Of a stretch of DNA of 64,000 bases, positions 57,271 through 64,000 are shown one piece after another. Where the stretch lies: NCBI GenBank assembly GCA_035772735.1, contig JASDFA010000006.1, forward strand, positions 61,582,001 through 61,646,000, given 5' to 3'. Made by a program: the position numbers and the translations under genes. Source of the stretch: Datura wrightii (lineage: Eukaryota; Streptophyta; Magnoliopsida; Solanales; Solanaceae). The notes under the pieces are model-generated. The model worked only from the letters and a program-made list of their open reading frames with translations, was not told where the DNA came from and did no database searches. Every line of letters begins with the position of its first letter. Within the stretch, counting starts at the first letter, position 1.

Positions 57271-57307
57271 CAAGTTTTTAACTCCTGGAAACTCTTCTCA
57301 CAGGTAT

Positions 57308-58150
57308 CTAACCATTGAAACTTGACTTTCTTTTGTGTTGAGTCAGCTTAGCCAACGGTGTTGCAATGGATGAAAATCCTTCAACGAACCTCCTATAATA
57401 GCCAGATAAACCCAAGGAACTCTTGACATCCGAACGACTAACTGGTCTAGGCCAATTATTTACAGCTTCTATCCTTTGAAAGTCCACCTGCACACCCTCA
57501 CTTGACACCAGGTGGCCAAAAAATGCTACTGAGTCTAACCAAAACTCACTCTTTTTGAATTTAGCAAACAGCTGGCGATCCTTGAGAGTCTGTAGCATAA
57601 TCCTCAAATGAGTGGCATGCTCCTTCTCTCTCCGAGAGTATATGAGAATGTTGATTATGAAGACAACCACGAACATGTTCAAATATGGTTTGAACATCCG
57701 GTTCATCAAATACAGAGCTGCAAAAGCATTTGTTAGTCCAAAAGACATAACTACAAACACATAGTTACCATATCGAGTCCTGAAAGCTGTCTTCGGCATG
57801 TCACTCTCCCTAACTCTGAGCTGGTGATAGCCGGACCTGAGAAATATCTTTGAGAAGCACCAAGCACCCTAAAGTTGGTAAAACAAGTCATCAATTCTGG
57901 GGAGGGGATACTTGTTCTTAATGATGACCTTATTCAACTATCGATAGTCAATGCACATAAAAAGGGAACCATCCTTCTTTCGAATAAAGAGAACATTTCC
58001 CCCCCACAAGGACTTACTAGGTCTGATGAATCCTTTATCTAAAAGATCCTTCAACTGCTCCTTCAACTCCTTCAGCTCGGATGGAGCCATTCTGTATTGG
58101 TGGAATAGATATAGGTTCCATATTGGGAAGAAAGTCAATACCAAAGTCAA
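57308..58150 (-). pseudogene. H reverse transcriptase, catalytic Asp pair lost
   Basis: 58150-57938: EQLKDLLDKGFIRPSKS and VLFIRKKDGSLFMCIDYR (fingers). 57799-57308: TAFRTRYGNYVFVVMSFGLTNA (palm), then FIINILIYSR where the family has FIDDILIYSR, so both catalytic aspartates are gone, then KSEFWLDSVAFFGHLVS and GYYRRFVEGFSSI. Reverse transcriptase of the chromovirus type, inactive. Confidence 0.85.
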
Positions 58151-58676
58151 TCTCCTGGTTTGTAGGAACTCCTATTAGATCATCTGGAAAAACCTCTTGA
58201 TACTCGCACACAACAGGGACAAATTGAAGAGTCAGGGTTATAGATGTAGCATCCTTAACCCAAACTATATGGTAAACACAACCATTGGAGATCATCTTTC
58301 TGGCCTTAAGATAGGAAATAAAGCGACCTACAGGCATGACGGAACTACCCTTCCATTCTAGGACTGGCTCACCCTGAAATCGGAACTCTACGGTATGGGT
58401 TCTATAATTCATTGAGGTATAACATGCATGCAACCAATCCATACCAAAGATAACATCAAAATAAGTCATGTATAACTCTACTAGATCGGCTGAGGTGACT
58501 TTCTGAAGGACTATGACAGGGTAATTTATGTATACCTGTTGATCTATAACAGACTCACCGACTACAGTAGAGATTGAGAAGGGCTCTAATAAGATTTCGG
58601 GTCTAACTCCGAAAATAATAGCAACATAAGGAGTCACAAAACATAAAGTAGCCCCTGGATCTAACAAAGCGTGCAC
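58035..58676 (-). pseudogene. H aspartic protease and PR-RT linker
   Basis: Residues 1-15 hold the active-site region LLDPGATLCFVTPYV (usual DSGAT reads DPGAT). Then IFGMDWLHACYTSMNYR and GRFISYLKARKMISNGC, ending in EIDFGIDFLPN. 213 codons open, but the active site is changed and the neighbours are broken. It overlaps the RT start in another frame, so a frameshift separates the two. Confidence 0.75.
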
Positions 58677-59929
58677 ATCAAGATGAAATACTCCACAACA
58701 TATAAGTGACTACATCTGGAGAGACCTCCTACTCCTAACATGATAAGAGTTTTCCACAACCCTCCTGGTGGATGCACCTGTTGAGAAGGACGTGCTACTG
58801 GAGATGCTATTGAACTAGTAGTCTGGGTACGACCTCTGCTATCGCCCTGTCTAACCAAAGGACACACCCTACACATATCCCTTGGTTTTCCACACACGAA
58901 GCAAACATCTGATCCGACTAAGCACTCTCCTATCTGGTTCTTACCACATTTTTCACAGACTAGAAAGGTGCGCTCTACCAGTGTGTCCCTCTGTCCGCTC
59001 GAACCTGGTACCCTACTCCTCCGATCACCCAGCAGCCTGGATGGGCCACTAGCATATGACGGCGTCGGGGTTGATGACCTCTCTGGGACTATTGACAATA
59101 TCTTCCACTGGACCTTTGTTGGGAGAATCCAAAGCTGCCTGTCCTAGCCCTCTTGGCCTCCCTCTCCTTTTCCCTCATCTGATCCACCTCAATCCATTGG
59201 GCGCATATCACTAATAGGGAGAAATCAAGATCACTTTTCAACATTACAGTCCTACATTCCTTGACCAACAAATTTGATACCCCATACAAAAACCTATTCA
59301 TGCAAGCTTTTTAATCTACCACCATCTCCAGCGCATATTTGGACAGCCGGGTGAACTCCAAGGCGTACTCTTGGATATTCATATCATTTTGCCTCAAATT
59401 GACAAAATCTGTCGCCTTTGCCTAACCTCAAATCCCAAGGGAAGAATCTGTCTAAGAATCCTATCATGAACTCCTCCCAGCTTACGAGAACTGTACCCAG
59501 TTTTCTATTGTTCCTCCACTGATGGTACCAAATGTAAGCAACCCCCTTCAGCTGATAGGAGGCTAAATCTGCGCTCTTTTCTCCCGTCACCCCCATAATC
59601 TGGATGATCTTCTAAAACTCTTGTGGAAACTCATATTGGTCCTCATCCACTCTCAACCAAAGAAACACAGAGGATTCATCCTGAGGTAATCCCTAAGTCA
59701 AGTCACCACTGTGTTCCCATTCTGGGGAACATGGGCCACTACTTGCTGATTGACTTGATCGGTCAAGGCTTGAGCCAACAACTGAAAAGCTGCGCTAAAC
59801 TCAACATAAGCGACCTGCTCAGGCAAAGGACCTGCTGGTGTTGGCGGGGCTTGCTGATGCTCATCCCCGTTGCCAGCCTTATGATCATTTCAGTTCTCGT
59901 TCCTTCTTCCATTCATACAGTGTGGAGGC
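58661..59929 (-). pseudogene. H gag
   Basis: From 59929: AYVEFSAAFQLLAQALTDQ, 59596-59384 ASYQLKGVAYIWYHQW and FLDRFFPWDLRLGK (capsid), 59301-59089 capsid end, 59098-58661 Cys-rich part with CEKCGKNQIGEC and CFVCGKPRDMCRVC, a zinc knuckle with Met where the His is expected. Several frame changes. Confidence 0.78.
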
Positions 59930-60119
59930 ATGACTCTGCAAACACGTATAGCACGAGTTAGAAGGATTGAGAGATACTTTATCACATGACATAAATCAAC
60001 AAAGAAGGAAAATTTCCTAAAATGACTTGTAGTCTCTCCCCCATAAGTGTGGCATGATTCACACCCATGGAAAAACTCTACTTAACGCGGCATTTAGACA
60101 CCCTAGGGCACACTAAACC

Positions 60120-60134
60120 TTTGCTCTGGTACCA
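60120..60134 (-). promoter_or_regulatory. H primer-binding site, initiator tRNA-Met type
   Basis: Minus strand TGGTACCAGAGCAAA; one change from TGGTATCAGAGC. Confidence 0.78.
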
Positions 60135-60138
60135 AGTT

Positions 60139-62234
60139 TTTCAATACCTGAACTGAGGCCCCGGATCGAAACACGGGACCTAGAACTATGAATGGCTCAA
60201 AATCGACCCATCGCATAAACATAGCGGCTAAATAATATAAATTAGCAAAAACTGATAAAATGAACATGAATAAGTGGAAGTCTACACACGTAATAATCAT
60301 AAATCGAGTCAACACTAACAAGCTGAGTTTCTACACATTGTCTGAAAAGCTTCTAACATAACTGATGAGCTGATGGATAACATCCCCAACAAGCTCGATA
60401 AAAGTCTGTAACTGAAATAACAAAATAACAAACAAACTGAGTGTCCTTGGAAGATGAGGACTCACCAAAACTGGCTACCAAGACTGATGCAGATGCAGGA
60501 ATAATGGTGCGGCTGAGTCTGATCTGTCAGACCTGTATCATATGATGATATAGTGTAGAGTATGCGATCGGTAGTTCAAATGTACTGAGTATGCAAGGTA
60601 AATAAAAATGTACAAATAAAAAATACATAAAATTTCATCAGAGTAGGCCATTTCAAACATGATTATTATAACTTAAACATAAGGGATCAAGGTTTTCAAA
60701 ACTATTCATAAACTGGTCATAATCGTAATCATAAGAGAAACCTTGTAAAAACATAACTTGAGCCAAAGTATCGTAATCATGATCATGCATAAAACATAAG
60801 GAACAATGGGAGGACTCGTCTTAACCGACACCATCATGATAGAGCTTACATGATTCCCCAACTTTCTTTCTCAAGTCGGTAGAACCGTCCCAGGCTTTCC
60901 AAGCAAGGGACCTAATTGGCATGATATCACTAATAGGTATCCACCTAGAGTCCATGCATATAAACCTATGTTGGCACGTATTTTTGAGGCCACGGAGTTT
61001 ACCTAAATGTCAAGCCCCAAAAACATGCACATGAAGGCTCGTATAATAATTGTGAAATGATACATGAAGTTCATGGCTATTTAAAACATAACATAGTTGT
61101 TCATACTTGAAATACTCTATTAGCCATGAAATAAGAGACCGTAAGTCAGCCAAAATCATAAAATCATAAATCATGAAGAATATACATGCTTGAGGAGATC
61201 ACCATACTTGAGATTCATAAATTCATGAAGAGTAATTATAGGAAATTATATCATAATCATAAATCATAAGTTAGGGCTTAGGAGAATCAACATCATACTA
61301 GAATAATAAACTTGACCTTTCATGAAACTTGCACAGGCATAATTTTCTAAAATTTGAAATCATAAATTAATAATAAAAAATAAATATACAATCTGCCCAT
61401 AGATCTTAAAATGTGATTTGAAACATGAAGGGATTTTACCCATAATTAAATCATGGAGAATTTAATGAAAATGGAATAAAGCTCTATAGGATCATACAAT
61501 TGAATCAACACTTGAATTCATGAGCTTGAGGAGAAATTTGGGCTTGAGAGTGAAAGAAAAATCTCATTCATGGCCCTATATACCTGTAAATTGATTCTTA
61601 TCTTGACTTGGAAAGCCTAAGAGATTTGGAGAAGTATTGAAGGATTGCTAAGCTTGATCTTCAATGGAATCCTCCAAACTTGCATGCATGGGAGTAGAAT
61701 AAATTAGAATAAGTTAAACTCCCTTAATACACTCCTTTCAGGGCGTAAAATGACTTACTTAAGGGTTTAGGAGCTCAGGATCCATGAAAATACCCTTAAT
61801 GAATTCCCATGAAAAACTGATATGTCAGTTGTCATGAATCTTTCAACGAGTCGTACAATCCTCTTATGAATCGTGGTATCCTCCCGTACTGACCAGGTCT
61901 AAAACCTCCAACCCTCGAAATATTTCCACGAATCTTACTACAATCCATAAAACAATTCTATGAGTCATACCATGACACGTACCATCAATCACTGGGTATC
62001 TCCGAAGACTAGCTACGACTACTGATCACGAGTTGTACCTACATACTACAACTCATAATGGGGATTCATGGCCCGAGGAACAAAAATCTCTAACCTGATC
62101 CACGGGTCTTCCTATGACTCGTACTACCAACCTACGACTCGTAGGTTGAGTCGTATGGAGGCAAAAATGTAGGTTTTCTGCTGAGCTTATCTCTAATCCT
62201 CTCATCTAGTATTAGGAACCTTCGGAGTATTACA
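60139..62234 (-). repeat. H 5' LTR
   Basis: About 2.1 kb, TTTCAATACC ... GGAGTATTACA. U3 part 61840-62200 carries many copies of CGACTCGTA / TACGAGTCG-like words, for example ACCTACGACTCGTAGGTTGA at 62133-62152. Confidence 0.8.
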
Positions 62235-63672
62235 TCGGTATTGTGGCCCATACAACATCCGTGCAATGGGATTCTTGGAGATATTTAAGGCTTATTGATC
62301 AAAGGTGAAGAAGTGGGCTCGAAAGATGCAAAAATAGAAGTTCGAATGACATTGGCATTGCCATGCGCGAGCAACCGCATACTGGCGCAAGGCCAGGCGC
62401 AGCGCAGCCTTGTCCTAGCGCAACAGCACATGCACAACGGCCCTCCTTCAGTGTAACAACAAGTGCGAGGCGCCAAGCTTTCTCGGCAGGGGCAGGCGCG
62501 AGGCGCCCCAACTCAGGCGCATGGACACGCGCAACACGGCCGAAGAGTAGGCACGATGGAAGGCACGTGACAGCTTCCTTCCCCAGGCGTTGGCATGTGC
62601 TACGCGGCACTGGACGCGGTAGATTCCTAGGGTGACGCGGCAAAGGCTTCCAACGGCCAAAAATTGGATTTCCCACTAGAAAAAGGAAAAGGAACATTAA
62701 ATCCCAAGTCAAATTCAACAATTAACAAGTAAACCATAAATCTACTATAAATACCCCTTTATTTTCATGTAATAGGAGGACACTTTAGAATCAAGTTTTG
62801 AGTATCAAGCTTTACATCAAGATTCAAGTTTTACAATCTAGTTTTGAGAGTTAGTTTTATTTTGATATACGATTGTAAAGTTGTTCTTCCGAATTTTGCA
62901 TTAATAAAAGTGAAGGTTCTTCTGATCATTGTTGTAAGTATTATTTTAAGCTTATTTCTATAAATGCTATTAGATTACTTATAAACATGATAGGCTAAAA
63001 CTACCACAACTAGGGTTGTGGAAACCATGATGAATTAATGAACTAGGGTTAGCACAAAGTGATTCAAAAACCAATACTAAACACTTATATTGTTTTCTCT
63101 TCATCTTTAACGATCTTAACGATGCACAATGTTAGGAAGTTCCTGAATTCTTTACTTGCTTTGGTCAAAGAGGTAGAGATTAGGAAAAGAGAATTACAAC
63201 AGAGTCTTGATCTTGATGATCATTGTATTAACTTGAGTTGTGGTCGCAGGATAGTTATATCTGAAACTTAGTGATAATGGTTAGTTTACAAAACTCATGA
63301 GACTTGATCGAGTAATTGAGGATAGTCATTCAATAGGGATTGGTCGATTGTTTGAATGAACCTAAGTTATCAGTTCTATAAGTAAAGTATTGGAATAAAT
63401 CACTAGTGTAAAACCTGAACTAGCTAAGGATCTATGGGGAACACTTACCCTAGTTAATTGGATAAATTTGGAGACAACCACTAACTTATCAATATTGTTA
63501 CTTATTTTTACAACCCCCCATCTTAGGTAATAATCGACTAAAAAGCATAAGCACTAGCCGTTTTCTACATCCTTCCATATTCCCTGTGTGATTGACCCCA
63601 ACCTCTAGTTGGGTTCTTTATTGACAACATCTACTTCATACTTCAGTTGTAAGTGTAGTTTGAGTGTTATCA
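62235..63672 (+). repeat. J 5' LTR (left boundary uncertain)
   Basis: Ends GAGTGTTATCA directly before the primer site. TATAAATA at 62746-62753 and AATAAA near 62901 mark promoter and poly-A signal. 62360-62640 is a GC-rich island of GCGC / GGCGCGAGGCGCC words in the U3 position. The start was not located; it should begin with TG somewhere between 62235 and 62360. Confidence 0.6.
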
Positions 63673-63676
63673 AAAG

Positions 63677-63694
63677 TGGCGCCGTTGCCGGGGA
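63677..63694 (+). promoter_or_regulatory. J primer-binding site, tRNA-Asp
   Basis: TGGCGCCGTTGCCGGGGA, four bases after the LTR end. Confidence 0.88.
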
Positions 63695-63898
63695 ATACGG
63701 TTTAGGATTAGATTAATTGCTTGTGTTTAACTTTTAGTCTTTATCTCCTATATTTTGTTTTTCTTTTATTTTGTGACGTGTCACAAGGCAGCGTGGTAAA
63801 ACAAGCGGCCAAGATGTGACCACAGTCCCAATAGGTATCTTGACGAAGTCTGAGTAATCAAGATACCTGTGTCATGCTGCAACGTTAAATCAGGTGCT

Positions 63899-63916
63899 AC
63901 TGGGAGGCAACCCAAG
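63899..63916 (+). ncRNA. J AGGCAA-loop hairpin (H1)
   Basis: ACTGGGAGGCAACCCAAG: loop AGGCAA; four inner pairs (GGG/CCC plus T-A). Preceded by AACGTTAAATCAGGTGCTAC, resembling GACGGTAAACCAGGCGCTGC of A and B. Confidence 0.65.
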
Positions 63917-64000
63917 GTAAATATTTTTTTTGTTCGCTTTTATGTGTTTGTTTAAGTGTGTAGGTGATAGGTTATGAGTTTCAACAAAAATTGAGCTTAA

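Larger units (their letters stand above)
56268..62234 (-). mobile_element. Element H: chromovirus with large internal deletion
   Basis: Minus strand: 5' LTR 60139-62234, primer site, gag, PR, RT, RNase H, then directly the inner part of the 3' LTR (56268-56965). Integrase, polypurine tract and most of the 3' U3 are missing. Related to F but a different family. Every gene is broken. Confidence 0.83.
63673..64000 (+). mobile_element. Element J: Athila-type element start without gag
   Basis: Perfect 18-base tRNA-Asp site at 63677-63694, then only about 200 bases before the AGGCAA hairpin (63899-63916), which in the other elements lies downstream of gag-PR. The stretch between (63770-63890) has GTGACGTGTCACAAGG-like words and repeats CAATAGGTATCTTGACGAAG / TAATCAAGATACCTGTG. 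The rest is outside the window. Confidence 0.65.

Noticed and set aside
62299..62721. Overlapping long frames on both strands in the GC-rich part of J
   Set aside because: High GC removes stop codons in all frames; composition is repetitive Arg/Ala/Pro and has no domain.

Overview
The window looks like plant heterochromatin, most likely from a Solanaceae species (inferred from retroelement family types; no host gene is present to prove it). I found no host protein-coding gene, rRNA or tRNA gene. Almost every base belongs to LTR retrotransposons, nested in one another. The letters A to J are names I gave to the elements.

Layout. A large minus-strand Athila-like element, E, runs from beyond the left edge to about 43977. 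Three elements sit inside it: A (1112-8879, minus, target duplication TTCGG), the chromovirus F (11740-21333, minus, in E's gag) and D (23508-43706, minus, in E's 5' LTR, target duplication GCGGT). D in turn holds B (31727-41591, plus, in D's gag, target duplication CCACC). To the right are a chromovirus remnant G (43978-45420), an LTR scrap (45421-45661), element C (45662 to about 53590, plus, relative of A and B without a 3' LTR), a 316-bp direct duplication (53603-54286), an ORF2 remnant I (54879-56220, minus), a deleted chromovirus H (56268-62234, minus), and the start of element J (to 64000, plus).

How the parts work. A, B, C, D, E and J share a primer-binding site matching the 3' end of tRNA-Asp, or a mutated form of it. 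B, C, D and E encode gag and an aspartic protease but no reverse transcriptase, RNase H or integrase core. Downstream lies a second gene (ORF2) of the 'putative plant transposon protein' (PF20167-like) type, in the position where Athila elements carry their env-like gene. They therefore look like mobilisable, non-autonomous elements that keep gag-PR and ORF2 and would borrow pol. A has lost capsid and protease as well and keeps a zinc-knuckle ORF; J seems to have no gag at all.

The most interesting signals are non-coding and recur across these families: (1) a hairpin with invariant AGGCAA loop and covarying stem after the gag/PR stop; (2) a tetraloop hairpin plus polypurine tract placed both after ORF2 and before the 3' LTR; (3) family-specific inverted-repeat 'words' present both in LTR U3 and upstream of ORF2; (4) an intron in the ORF2 leader of B and C that is exactly missing in A, which implies that A was copied from a spliced RNA. 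Most coding regions are broken by nonsense codons; ORF2 of B (406 codons) is the only long intact gene.
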